From an uncultured Flavobacteriaceae bacterium (GTDB taxonomy: Bacteria > Bacteroidota > Bacteroidia > Flavobacteriales > Flavobacteriaceae), in assembly GCA_943788095.1 (NCBI GenBank), contig CALSOZ010000007.1:1-64000 (forward strand): 64,000 nt of DNA, in the 5' to 3' direction. Shown piece after piece: positions 21,174 to 31,351 of the stretch. The position numbers and the translations under genes are program-made. Under the pieces are notes generated by a model, which was not told the DNA's origin, searched no databases, and saw nothing but the letters and a program-made list of their open reading frames with translations. Each line of letters starts with the position of its first letter. Within the stretch, counting starts at the first letter, position 1.

Positions 21174-21203
21174 TTGTTTAATTAATTAATCCCTCTATAT
21201 TTG
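21174..21203 (+). promoter_or_regulatory. promoter of tRNA-Lys
   Basis: TTG (21174-21176), a 19-nt spacer and TATATTTG (21196-21203), followed by CAGCCGC. Spacer length, -7 box and discriminator are the same as in the rRNA promoters. Confidence 0.85.
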
Positions 21204-21226
21204 CAGCCGCATTAGAGAAATCAAAT

Positions 21227-21299
21227 GACCTGGTAGCTCAGTTGGTAGAGCATCTCCCTTTTAAGGAGAGGGTCCTGGGTTCGAGCCCCAGCCAGGTCA
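21227..21299 (+). tRNA. tRNA-Lys (TTT)
   Basis: The acceptor stem GACCTGG pairs perfectly with CCAGGTC. The anticodon arm is TCTCC-CTTTTAA-GGAGA with anticodon TTT, and the T arm is CTGGG-TTCGAGC-CCCAG. No CCA is encoded. Confidence 0.97.
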
Positions 21300-21300
21300 C

Positions 21301-21332
21301 AAAAAGTTAAGCAAATTGCTTAACTTTTTTTT
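21301..21332 (+). terminator. terminator after tRNA-Lys
   Basis: AAAAGTTAAGC-AAATT-GCTTAACTTTT with a T8 run lies directly after the tRNA, so tRNA-Leu downstream may need its own promoter or read-through. Confidence 0.85.
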
Positions 21333-21352
21333 TACATTTATACATTCATTAT

Positions 21353-21436
21353 GCGCACGTGGCGGAATTGGTAGACGCGCTAGCTTGAGGGGCTAGTGGA
21401 CATTAGTCCGTGGAAGTTCGAGTCTTCTCGTGCGCA
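21353..21436 (+). tRNA. tRNA-Leu (GAG)
   Basis: A class II tRNA of 84 nt with a long variable arm (TGGACATTAGTCCGT). The acceptor stem GCGCACG pairs perfectly with CGTGCGC. The anticodon arm is CTAGC-TTGAGGG-GCTAG with anticodon GAG. Confidence 0.96.
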
Positions 21437-21506
21437 CTTTTTGACGTTTTTACACATTCTGCTTTGTTTTTAATTTTTTTTAGGTTAATTTAGTTTAACC
21501 AAATCT

Positions 21507-22400
21507 ATGAATAACATGAACACATTAAACCGTTTAGTATTAAAGATCTCGAAAATCTTACTGGTATTAAAGCACATACGATTCGTATTTGGGAAAAACG
21601 TTACAATCTTCTTAGCCCCAAACGATCGGACACTAATATAAGAAGTTACGACTTTAGCCAGCTTTCGAAAACTTCTAAACGTTACTATCTTAATACACTA
21701 ATGGTTTAAAATATCCAAAATAGCAACGCTTAAGAATCTGATATTCCTGCTTTAGTAAGAGAAATTGCATCTACAGGCAAATGTTGAAAATCATGCCATT
21801 AATGCCTTTAAACTATCAATGCTTAATTTTGATCAAGCTCTTTTTTACAACACCTATAATCTTTGTAGAAGAAATAAGTCTTTCGGGAATATATTTTATG
21901 ATATATTTATTCCTCTTACTTACAAGAATTAGGATTGTTATGGCAAACACACACTATTACACCTGCCCATGAACATTTTATATACACTGATATACGTCAA
22001 AAAATATTAATTAATATTGAACAGCTCCAAAGTTTAAACCAAATCCTAACCAAAACATTTGTCTCTTTTTACCGATAAATGAAATACATGATATTGGTCT
22101 TTTATTTTTAAACTATGACCAGATTAGTAAGGCATACTCACACGATATTTTTAGGCGAAAGCGTCCCAATGGAAGAGCCTTGCTGATATTCTTAACTTAT
22201 TACGATGAATTACCTTTTTATCATATTTTACTATTAAGCCATTGAAAGAAGAGATTGATAATTACTTGATGATTTTAGTAATACCTCTAATAAAAATCCG
22301 ATAATGCTGTTTTATTGGAAACATTTAAGGATTTCAATGCTAAATAGCTCAAAACAAATGAAACTATTCCTTCATAGAAAATTTAGTTAAAGATTTGTAA
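21507..22400 (+). pseudogene. MerR-family (LitR/CarH-like) regulator of the carotenoid genes, many frameshifts
   Basis: No single frame is open, but pieces give a regulator of about 297 codons. The N-terminal helix-turn-helix reads FSIKDLENLTGIKAHTIRIWEKRYNLLSPKRS. Near the C-terminus LPINEIHDIGLLFLNYD and FLGESVPMEELADILN match the B12-binding-like domain of light-responsive MerR proteins. The frame is lost within the first 30 bases and again several times. In other flavobacteria a gene of this kind stands at the head of the carotenoid cluster and controls it. Whether the damage is real or a sequence fault cannot be settled here. Confidence 0.75.
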
Positions 22401-22450
22401 AAAACGTTACACATACTAATGTATTGTCTTTTACCTATTTTTATAAGCAA

Positions 22451-23927
22451 ATGAAAAAGACATATCTAATCATAGGTTCTGGGTTTTCTTCGCTTGTCTG
22501 CAGCTTGCTATCTTAGCACAAGCTGGTTACGAAGTGTCTATCTTTGAGAAAAACAGCTCTGTAGGTGGAAGGGCTAGACAACTAAAAAAAGATGGTTTTA
22601 CTTTTGATATCGGTCCAAGTTGGTATTGGATGCCAGATGTATTTGATCGATTTTTTGCGATTTTCAATAAACTACTTCAGATTATTATAAGCTAGATAAA
22701 TTAAGCCCTGCATATAAAATCTTTTCTCTGATGATGAATATAACCATCGGAGATTCCATGGATAAAATTTGTGATGAGTTTGAACGCATAGAAAAAGGAA
22801 GTTCTGGACCAAGCTGAAGAAATTTCATATCAAAAGCTCAAACTAATTACGACATTGCTGTCAATAAGATAGTCTTAAAACCTGGTGTATCGCCATTAGA
22901 ATTAGTTACAAAAGATACTGTAATGCGCTTGGATCAATTTTTTAAAACGATCAGTCAGTGAAGTTCGACAAAACTTTAGCAATCCAAAATTAATCTCGAC
23001 TCTTGAATTCCCTTCCTTTTTCTTAGGCGCTAAACCAATAAATACACCTTCGTTTTTTAGCTTTATGAATTATGCTGATTTCGGATTAGGAACTTGGCAT
23101 CCTAAGAGGTGGTATGTATGAAGTTATTAAAGCTATGGAAGCCTTAGCGACAAGAATTAGGTGTCGAAATACATACCAACATCCTGTTGATAAAATTGTG
23201 GTGGATAATGGCATTATGTAACGGAATCGTACAAAAGATGTTTTCATAGAATCTGACATTGTATTGAGTGGTGCAGATTATCACCACTCAGAAACTTTGC
23301 TTAGACAAAGAATACAGACAGTATTCGGAAGCTTATTGGGATAAAAAGATATTTGCACCTTCTTCTCTTCTATTTTTATGTTGGATTTGACAAAAAACTT
23401 AAAAATATCGAACATCATAATTTATTTTTTGATGCCGATTTTGAAGCTCATGCCGAAGAAATATATGACAATCCAAAGTGGCCTGAACATCCCTTGTTTT
23501 ATGCTAATTTTCCTTCAATTACGGATCGCTTCTATGGCACCAGAAGGTTGTGAAGCCGGTTTCTTTTTAATGCCAATTGCACCAAATCTTGAAGACACTC
23601 CAGAACTTCAGAACCACTATCTTTGATAAAATTATAGAAAGATTTGAAGAAGAAAACTAACCAAAAGGTTCAAATAATATTATCTTTAATGAGTCCTTTT
23701 GTGTTAAGGACTTTAAAACAGAGTATAATTCATACAAAGGAAATGCATATGGTATGGCAAAGACGCTATTCTCAAACTGCTTTTTTAAGACCTAAATTAA
23801 AGAGTAAGAAAGTGAAAAATTCTTTTTTACTGGACAATTAACAGTCCCAGGACCAGGAGTGCCACCTTCTTTAATCTCCGGTAAACTCGCCTCAGACTTA
23901 TATCAAAAGATGCTAGACAAATGTTAA
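22451..23927 (+). pseudogene. crtI: phytoene desaturase, many frameshifts
   Basis: FAD enzyme that converts phytoene to lycopene. The start MKKTYLIIGSGFSSL is a Rossmann FAD motif, followed by VSIFEKNSSVGGRARQLKKDGFTFDIGPSWYWMP. Other frames hold MNYADFGLGTWHP, YVGFDKKLKNIEHHNLFFDADF, a region around MAPEGCEAGFFLMPIAP, and the C-terminal FTGQLTVPGPGVPPSLISGKLASDL. The span fits about 491 residues. At least eight frame changes are present. The stop at 23925-23927 precedes crtB by 33 nt. Confidence 0.85.
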
Positions 23928-23960
23928 GTAACTTAGTTATGAAATTAAAAAAATAAGTTT

Positions 23961-24798
23961 ATGAAGTCAATCTTTGATGCTGTATCCAGAGACTGTAGTA
24001 AGTTGTTACAAACTCTATAGTACCTCGTTTTCGATGGCTACGAAAATGCTTTCTGAATATATACGGCAAGATATTTATAACATTTATGGATTTGTACGAT
24101 TTGCTGATGAAATTGTTGATTCGTTTCATGATTATGACAAAGAAGTTCTATTTGATAAATTTGAAATGATTTAGAACGGCACTTGAAATAAAATAAGTTT
24201 AAACCCAATCCTTAATTCATTTCAAGAAACTTATCACAACTATCAATATCGAAAAACACATGGTAGATGCTTTTATGAAGAGCTATGCGATCAAGACTTT
24301 ATAACAACAGTATATCACTACCGAGAGAATATAAAGATTACATATATGGTTCAGCAGATGTAGTTGGCTTAATGTGTTTAAAGGTGTTTGTTAAAGGAGA
24401 TGAAAAGAAATATAACGAACTCAAGCAGACCGCAATGGCGTTAGGTTCGGCTTTTCAAAAAGTAAATTTCTTGAGAGATTTAAAAGCCGATCATGATGAA
24501 CTTAATCGTACTTATTTTCCAAATACAGATTTAAATAATTGAGATGAAGCTTCTAAAAAAGCTATTATTACTGATATTGAAGAGGATTTCTCAGAAGGTT
24601 TAGCGGGAATTAAAAAATTGCCTTTAGAAGCAAGTTTGGGGTGTTTTATGGCGTATCAGATATTACAGTCAACTTCTAGATAAACTTAAAACGACGCCAG
24701 CTCTCGAAATAAAAGCTCTCGAATTCGAGTTCCTGATTATAAAAAAGTAGAGCTTCTAACCAGTAGCTATGTGAAATATCAATCTCAATCTATTCTAA
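23961..24798 (+). pseudogene. crtB: phytoene synthase, several frameshifts
   Basis: Joins two geranylgeranyl diphosphates into phytoene. The start is ATG 23961 (MKSIFDAVSRDCSKL). Then YSTSFSMATKMLSEYIRQDIYNIYGFVRFADEIVDSFHDYD contains the first Asp-rich motif (DEIVD). Further on come YGSADVVGLMCLKVFVKGDE and AFQKVNFLRDLKADHDELNRTYFP with the second motif (DLKAD). Several frame breaks and one in-frame stop after FPNTDLNN interrupt it. The span of about 279 codons is normal. Confidence 0.85.
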
Positions 24799-24806
24799 CC
24801 TCATAT

Positions 24807-25259
24807 ATGCAATACATTTATTTGGATATCTATTTTTTTAGGCACTTCTTTATACATGGAATTTATGGCGTGGTTTACACATAAATATATTATGCATGGT
24901 TTTTTATGGAGCCTTCACAAAGACCATCATCAACAAAGACCACGATAGTTGGTTTGAGCGTAATGATGCCTTTTTTATTTTCTATGCTGTAGTAAGTATG
25001 ACCTGTTTTTATTTGTGGAGTTGAAGCTATTGTGGTATTGTCTCCCAATTGGTCTTAGGGATAATGGCTTATGGCTGCGCCTATTTTATTGTCCATGATA
25101 TTTTTATTCATCAGCGTTTTAAATGGTTTAGAAATCGCTAATAACTGGTATGCTAGTGGCGTGAGACGAGCTCACAAAATTCATCATAAACATCTTGGAA
25201 AAGGCGATGGAGAATGTTTTGGAATGTTGTTTGTACCGTTCAAATATTTTAAACGCTAA
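24807..25259 (+). pseudogene. crtZ: beta-carotene hydroxylase, frameshifted
   Basis: Membrane di-iron hydroxylase that makes zeaxanthin. The histidine clusters of the family are visible once frames are joined: FMAWFTHKYIMHG, LHKDHH, FIVHDIFIHQRF and RRAHKIHHKH. The terminal GECFGMLFVPFKYF is typical. At least two to three breaks occur; one base too many near 24940 disrupts the first HKDHH block. It lies 8 nt after crtB and 3 nt before the cyclase gene. Confidence 0.85.
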
Positions 25260-25262
25260 CAC

Positions 25263-25961
25263 ATGAATACACTCTATCTTTTGTTAAACTTAGGGTCAGT
25301 TTCAGTGCCATTTTTGTACAGTTTTCATCCGAGGCTACAACTCCACAAACGGTTTTTATGGATTTTCATTTCGATCCTTTTAACCATGGCGGTTTTTATT
25401 CCGTGGGATGTTATTTTTACAATGAATGGAATCTGGGGGTTTAATGATACCTACTTTTTAGGGATCAAACTTTTTAGCCTTCCTATCGAAGAATGGTTGT
25501 TTTTCATTTGCATTCCTTTTGCTTGTGTGTTTACTCACTATGCTCTCCTGCTCTATTTTCCAAATTTAAAAGTCAATAAAATACCCACAAAAAAGATCAG
25601 TATTGTTCTTGTATTTCTGTTGTTCATCCTCGCGGTTGTTAATTATGACAAATGGTACACAGTGATTAATTTTGGCTTGGCGATTCCGTTAACGGTTCTT
25701 GTATATAAATACAACACCAAATTGCTTCAGCATTTTTTCTTGACCTTTTTGGTGATGCTGATTCCGTTTTTTATTGTGAATGGCATCTTAACTGGAAGTT
25801 TTATTGAAGACCAAGTGGTTTGGTATAACAATGCCGAAAACTTAGGCATTCGTATGGGGACTATTCCTGTTGAAGATACAATTTATGCCTATACCATGAT
25901 TCTTTGTAATTTATTTTTGACAGAGATTTTTGTGAAGAGATTTCATAAACAAAATGCTTAA
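25263..25961 (+). CDS. lycopene cyclase, fused CrtYc/CrtYd type
   Basis: 232 residues, intact, with about seven membrane segments. Two homologous halves each carry the family Pro-x-Glu signature: SLPIEEWLFFICIP near residue 72, and TIPVEDTIYAYTMI near residue 202. This is the small membrane cyclase type of Actinobacteria and Bacteroidota that turns lycopene into beta-carotene, unrelated to the FAD-type CrtY. It is the last gene of the cluster and the only one without a frame break. A hairpin terminator follows. Confidence 0.9.
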   Translation: MNTLYLLLNLGSVSVPFLYSFHPRLQLHKRFLWIFISILLTMAVFIPWDVIFTMNGIWGFNDTYFLGIKLFSLPIEEWLFFICIPFACVFTHYALLLYFPNLKVNKIPTKKISIVLVFLLFILAVVNYDKWYTVINFGLAIPLTVLVYKYNTKLLQHFFLTFLVMLIPFFIVNGILTGSFIEDQVVWYNNAENLGIRMGTIPVEDTIYAYTMILCNLFLTEIFVKRFHKQNA

Positions 25962-26022
25962 TACTACAAGAATTTATTGATTATGCTTCCTAGTTCTCGA
26001 TACATTTTTTGTAAACAAAAAA

Positions 26023-26062
26023 CACTCGAACTGACAAAGGGAATGTCAATTCGAGTGAATTT
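26023..26062 (+). terminator. terminator of the carotenoid cluster
   Basis: CACTCGAACTGACA and TGTCAATTCGAGTG form a 14-bp stem with one mismatch and a 7-nt loop, followed by AATTTTT. Confidence 0.8.
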
Positions 26063-26095
26063 TTAAGGTTGTACAAATTTTTATCGAGAAGTTCA

Positions 26096-26382
26096 TGAGA
26101 TAGCATCGCTTCGCTCGCAATGACGATAAGCTGCCATGGACCGTAGGAGAATTTACGCTTGAATACTTATACTTTGACTGCGCCCACCTACGGCTGGTAA
26201 ACCTGTATGCAGATAGGCAAGCTCAGTGTGATATAGGAAGTCCTAATTGTCTTTTTTCTAATTTCTTAATACTTTGTACTCTATACTTAATACTCGTTAG
26301 TCTTTTTTCACTTTCCACTTTTCACTTTCCACTTTTCACTTTTCACATCAACAGATTGCCGCGCTACGCTCGCAATGACGAG
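26096..26382. repeat. intergenic repeat region between the carotenoid and aconitase genes
   Basis: This 529-bp gap (25962-26490) has no gene. Apart from the terminators it holds two copies of a REP-like phrase ending CGCTCGCAATGACGA (about 26100-26125 and 26353-26382). It also holds a tandem array of ACTTTTCACTTTCC at 26304-26350, and AATACTTTGTACTCTATAC-type microrepeats just before it. Such phrases are common in flavobacterial intergenic DNA. I assign no function. Confidence 0.7.
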
Positions 26383-26391
26383 TGCACAAAA

Positions 26392-26432
26392 AAAATCGAG
26401 ACCTTTCTTATTTTAAAAAGAGGTCTCGATTT
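26392..26432. terminator. terminator of aconitase
   Basis: AAATCGAGACCT and AGGTCTCGATTT form a 12-bp perfect stem. On the minus strand the stem is followed by a T run, which suits the aconitase gene whose stop lies about 60 nt before it. Confidence 0.88.
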
Positions 26433-26490
26433 AATTTTTATCGAAAGTCACAACTAACTTTCGGAATACTAAGGTCAGTTAATTCACTTC

Positions 26491-28758
26491 TTAGCAGTTT
26501 TGTTTTTTGATCAGGTTCAATGCAGAACCTTCATTATACCATTCTATTTGAGAGTCGTTGTAGGTATGATTTGCAATGATAATATCTTTAGAACCGTCCG
26601 CGTGAACCGCTTCAATGGTTAGAGGTTTTCCTGGTGCAAATGCATTCAGGTCCACAAAATTAAAAGTATCATCTTCTTGAATTAAATCGTAATCTGATTC
26701 CGTTGCAAACGTCAATCCTAACATTCCTTGTTTTTTAAGGTTGGTTTCATGAATACGCGCAAATGATTTTACAAGCACTGCAGCAACTCCAAGATGACGT
26801 GGCTCCATCGCCGCATGTTCTCTTGAAGAACCTTCACCATAGTTATGATCACCAACAACAATTGTTTTTATATTGGCTGCTTTGTAAGCTCTTGCCGTTA
26901 AAGGGACTGCATCATACTCCCCATCCAACTGATTTTTCACGAAATTAGTTTTCATATTGAATGCATTTACAGCACCAATCAAACAGTTGTTGGATATATT
27001 ATCTAAATGCCCTCTAAAACGCAACCAAGGTCCCGCCATAGAAATATGGTCGGTCGTACATTTTCCGTGGGCTTTAATTAACAATTTTGCACCGATCAAT
27101 TGTATTCCTAATCGGCTCAAAAGGCGCTAATAATTGTAATCTTTCAGATTCTGGACTCACATTGATCACAACTCCACTTCCATCTTCTTCGGGAGCTAGG
27201 TATCCGTCGTCTTTTACTTCGAAACCTTTTGGTGGTAATTCCCATCCCGTTGGCTCGTCTAACATCACCTTTTCACCTTGGTTATTGATAAGAGTATCTG
27301 TCATTGGATTAAAATCTAAACGACCTGCAATGGTAATTGCAGCCACCATTTCTGGCGAAGCAACAAATGCATGCGTGTTTGGATTTCCATCTGCACGTTT
27401 TGCAAAGTTTCTATTGAAAGAATGAATGATTGAGTTTTTTGGTGCATTTTTAGGATCTTCATAGCGTGCCCATTGCCCAATACAAGGACCACAAGCATTG
27501 GTGAAAATCTTCGCATCTAATTGTTCAAAAACACTTAAAATTCCGTCTCTATCTGCTGTATAACGTACTTTTTCAGAACCTGGATTGATTCCAAATTCAG
27601 CTTTGATCCCTAAACCTTTGTCTAAGGCTTGTTGTGCGATAGAAGCAGCTCTAGATAAATCTTCGTATGAAGAATTGGTACAAGATCCAATCAATCCCCA
27701 TTCAACTTTTAAAGGCCATTCATTTTTAGTTGCAATAGCTTCATGTCTGCACCTACTTTTGTAGATAAATCTGGCGTAAAAGGACCGTTTAATAAAGGAC
27801 TTAAGTCTGATAAATTAATTTCAATGACTTGATCAAAATAGTGTTCTGGATTTGCATAGACTTCAGCATCTCCAGTTAAATGTTCTTTGACTGTATTTGC
27901 AGCATCTGCAACATCTGCTCTATCGGTAGCACGTAAATAACGTTCCATCGATTCGTCATATCCAAACGTAGAAGTGGTAGCTCCTATTTCTGCTCCCATA
28001 TTACAAATGGTTCCTTTTCCTGTACAAGACATTCCGACAGCACCTTCACCAAAATATTCTACAACGGCTCCAGTTCCACCTTTTGCAGAAACAATTCCTG
28101 CGACTTTTAAAATGACATCTTTGGGCGCCGTCCAACCAGAAAGTTTTCCGGTTAATTTTACACCTATTAGTTTTGGGAATTTAAGTTCCCAAGCCATTCC
28201 TGCCATGACATCCACAGCATCTGCACCACCAACTCCAATAGCAATCATTCCCAATCCACCCGCATTCACGGTATGCGAATCGGTTCCAATCATCATTCCG
28301 CCAGGAAACGCATAATTTTCTAAGACCACTTGGTGAATAATACCTGCACCTGGTTTCCAAAATCCTAATCCGTATTTATTTGAGACTGATTCTAAAAAGT
28401 TAAAAACTTCATTACTAGTATTTAAAGCGCTTTGTAAATCGGTTCCAGCTCCATTTTTTGCTTGAATTAGGTGATCACAGTGTGTCGTTGTAGGTACCGC
28501 TACTTTACTTTTACCAGCTTGCATAAACTGCAATAACGCCATTTGTGCCGTTGCATCTTGTAAGGCTATTCTATCAGGGGCAAAGTCTACATAATCTTTT
28601 CCACGTTCATATGCTTTTGTAGCATTATCATCCCAAAGATGACTGTAAAGAATTTTTTCAGATAAGGTAAGTGGACGTCCAACGAGTTGACGTGCTTTTT
28701 CGATGCGTCCCGGCATTTGACGGTACACTTCTTTAATAATATTTATATCGAAAGCCAT
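26491..28758 (-). CDS. aconitate hydratase (two frameshifts)
   Basis: [4Fe-4S] enzyme of the TCA cycle that interconverts citrate and isocitrate. Present are [26 protein letters not shown], the cluster cysteine in [13 protein letters not shown], a second cysteine region [10 protein letters not shown], and the swivel-domain [22 protein letters not shown]. Two breaks interrupt it: one base missing near 27744 ([13 protein letters not shown]) and one base extra between about 27090 and 27115. They cancel, so the 2,268-bp span is exactly 756 codons. The length and the [13 protein letters not shown] order fit the mitochondrial/AcnA-like type found in Bacteroidota rather than LeuCD. Confidence 0.92.
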
Positions 28759-28946
28759 AATAATGAATAATTTTATTTCGTAATAATCGTTCGTAAAAGT
28801 ACGAATTAAATAAAATTATATTCAATTTAAAAGTGAATAAGACGTGGTAATGATTATAATTTAATTAAAATCAGAATTCAGTTTAAAAAAATAAATTATT
28901 AGTAAAAAAAAGGCTTTAAATTGCAAAAAATAAGATAAAACTACGT

Positions 28947-29900
28947 TTAAAATAAACTTTCAATAATGGTCTCTACTGAAATACCATCGGCTTCTGCCTT
29001 ATAGTTTTTGATAATTCTGTGACGAAGAATACTAATGGCTACGGCTTGCACATCTTCAATGTCTGGAGAGAATTTCCCTTTAATAACTGAAAAAGTTTTA
29101 GCAGCTAAAATTAGATTTTGAGACGCTCTTGGGCCAGCTCCCCAATCCACATACTGCTTAATTATTGGCAGTGCTTCTGAAGAATTTGGACGGGTTTTTC
29201 CTACCATTTTAACGGCATATTCAATCACATTATCAGCCACAGGTATTTTTCGAATAAGTGCCTGAAATTCCAAAATTTCTTTCACAGTAAACACAACCTC
29301 AACATCAGACTGTGCACTCGAAGTTGTTAATTTAACAACCTGAACCTCTTCTTCAAAACTTGGATAAGTAAGGTTAATTGAAAACATAAAACGATCCAAC
29401 TGAGCTTCTGGCAGCGGATAGGTTCCCTCTTGCTCAATGGGGTTTTGGGTTGCCAATACAAAATAAGGTGCATCGAGTTTATAATGGTGTCCTGCCACAG
29501 TCACCGACCGCTCTTGCATCGCTTCTAAAAGCGCTGCTTGGGTTTTTGGGGGCGTTCTATTAATTTCATCGGCGAGTATGATATTTGAAAAAATAGGCCC
29601 TTTTATGAATTTAAACTGACGATCGTTATCCAATATTTCGCTCCCCAAAATATCACTCGGCATTAAATCGGGTGTGAATTGAATGCGTTTAAAATCCAAC
29701 CCAAGGGCTTTCGATATTGTGTTTACCATGAGGGTTTTTGCCAATCCTGGAACGCCAACTAATAAGGAGTGACCGCCTGAAAATATAGAAATTAAAATTT
29801 GTTCAACAACAGCGTCTTGTCCAACAATGACTTTAGAAATTTCTTGTTTTAAAGTCTGGTATTTTTTAAGTAATTCTTTTAAAGACCCAACATCTGACAT
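28947..29900 (-). CDS. MoxR-family AAA+ ATPase
   Basis: 317 residues. Walker A is VGVPGLAKTL, Walker B NIILADEINRTPPKTQAALLEAMQE, and sensor 1 LATQNPIEQEGTYPLPEAQLDRF. MoxR ATPases act as chaperones that load metals or mature partner proteins, often beside von Willebrand-A genes. No such partner is seen here. It starts 11 nt after the SurA-like gene, so it probably ends the same operon. Confidence 0.93.
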   Translation of the reverse strand: MSDVGSLKELLKKYQTLKQEISKVIVGQDAVVEQILISIFSGGHSLLVGVPGLAKTLMVNTISKALGLDFKRIQFTPDLMPSDILGSEILDNDRQFKFIKGPIFSNIILADEINRTPPKTQAALLEAMQERSVTVAGHHYKLDAPYFVLATQNPIEQEGTYPLPEAQLDRFMFSINLTYPSFEEEVQVVKLTTSSAQSDVEVVFTVKEILEFQALIRKIPVADNVIEYAVKMVGKTRPNSSEALPIIKQYVDWGAGPRASQNLILAAKTFSVIKGKFSPDIEDVQAVAISILRHRIIKNYKAEADGISVETIIESLF

Positions 29901-29911
29901 CTTGTAACTAT

Positions 29912-31351
29912 TTAATTTTTAAACCAGTTGTTATTAAAATCACAATCGCGAAGTGCACCGTTAATTTTGATATAGGTATCTAGTATTTTTTCTTCTTGCC
30001 ACTTTGCAATGGCATTTAATTGTTTTTCTTGGAGTGCAAGTGCTTTAATTTTAAGGTAATCTTGAGCAAAATTGGCTTCATGCTCATCTACTCTTCCAGT
30101 CACTGTAACAATTTTAAATTTGATTGGATTGATACGATCTTCATCATTTAAAACAGGACTAACTTCGTTGTCTTTTAGGTTTTGAATTTGCGAGTATAAC
30201 TCAGGATCCATTTTTGTGAGTTCAAAATTATAATCTTGTGTTTCTGGATTACGAAGCTGTCCTCCATCAAATTTTGTTTCTTTCTCGTCACTCACTTCTT
30301 TAGCTGCATCTTCGAAAGTAATATCACCTGCAACTATACTTTTTCTAACTTTTTCAAGTTTTTCTTTGGCTGCTTTAATAGCTTCTGCAGTTATTTTAGG
30401 ACGTAATAATATATGTCTTACATCATATTCTTGCCCTCTAATTTTTTCGAGTTGAATGATGTGATACCCAAAATCGGTTTTGAAAGGCTCCGATACTTCT
30501 CCTTCTTGTAGCGAAAATGCGACTTCTCTAAATTCTTTGGCCATTACAGGGCGTTTCCTATTGAGAGTGTATTTTCCACCAGTTCGTTTAGACCCTGGGT
30601 CTTCGGTGTAGAGCACGGCTTTGGTAGTGAAACTGGCACCGTTATCTAAAACATCAGCTCTAAATTCTTTGAGGCGATTGATGACTTTATCAACTTCAAC
30701 TTTGGTTGTTTTTGGGATCACTACAATTTGTGCTACACGCAATTCGGTTCCAAAAAGTGGTCGTTGATCTTCTGGAATCGTATTAAAAAACTGACGAACT
30801 TCTTCTGGAGTCACTTCAATCTCTTCGACAATTTTTTGTTGCATCAGCGCTGCTAATTTATTATTTTTGTTCAGCTCAAACATATCATCTCTGAGTTGTT
30901 TTTCAGATGATTTTTTATAATAAGCCACCAACTTTTCCATAGATCCAATTTGCTCGGCGAAGCCTTGCAATTGCTGATCGACATAGGATTTAATTTCAAC
31001 ATCACTTACCTCAAGACTGTCTTGAATGGCATGGTGCATATAGAGCTTATCCTCTAAAAGTTTACCAAATAATTGACAACGAGAAATGTCTTCAATAGAA
31101 ATTCCTCCGGCTTCTAATTGGGTGAATTGTTTATCAATATCGGAGTTAAGGATTACAAAATCCCCGATCACGGCATTCACACCATCTAATTTGATGCGTT
31201 GAACCGAATCAATCACTGTTGTTTGTGGGGTTTCAACTTTCTCATCTTCAATAATTTCTTGTGAAAAAGAAGAAAGGGTTGTTAAAAAACAAAATCCTAA
31301 GACGTAAGACTTAATTATATATTTCAAATTTTTTATTTTTAATGGCATCAT
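29912..31351 (-). CDS. SurA-like periplasmic peptidyl-prolyl isomerase
   Basis: About 480 residues. A signal peptide (KYIIKSYVLGFCFLTTLSSFSQ) precedes a SurA N-terminal domain (LDGVNAVIGDFVILNSDIDKQ) and two parvulin domains: LRVAQIVVIPK ... FREVAFSLQEGEVSEPFKTDFGYHIIQLEKI, then YDVRHILLRPKITAEAIKAAKEKL. It probably assists outer-membrane protein folding. ATG at 31351 or 31348 overlaps the previous gene by about 40 nt. A TTG at 31327 would give a compact signal peptide and matches the TTG-KYII start of the preceding paralogue, so it is a serious alternative. Confidence 0.9.
   Translation of the reverse strand: MMPLKIKNLKYIIKSYVLGFCFLTTLSSFSQEIIEDEKVETPQTTVIDSVQRIKLDGVNAVIGDFVILNSDIDKQFTQLEAGGISIEDISRCQLFGKLLEDKLYMHHAIQDSLEVSDVEIKSYVDQQLQGFAEQIGSMEKLVAYYKKSSEKQLRDDMFELNKNNKLAALMQQKIVEEIEVTPEEVRQFFNTIPEDQRPLFGTELRVAQIVVIPKTTKVEVDKVINRLKEFRADVLDNGASFTTKAVLYTEDPGSKRTGGKYTLNRKRPVMAKEFREVAFSLQEGEVSEPFKTDFGYHIIQLEKIRGQEYDVRHILLRPKITAEAIKAAKEKLEKVRKSIVAGDITFEDAAKEVSDEKETKFDGGQLRNPETQDYNFELTKMDPELYSQIQNLKDNEVSPVLNDEDRINPIKFKIVTVTGRVDEHEANFAQDYLKIKALALQEKQLNAIAKWQEEKILDTYIKINGALRDCDFNNNWFKN

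Noticed and set aside
26491-28758. Split aconitase read as separate LeuC/LeuD-like proteins
   Set aside because: All pieces align in order to one 755-residue aconitase and the two indels cancel.
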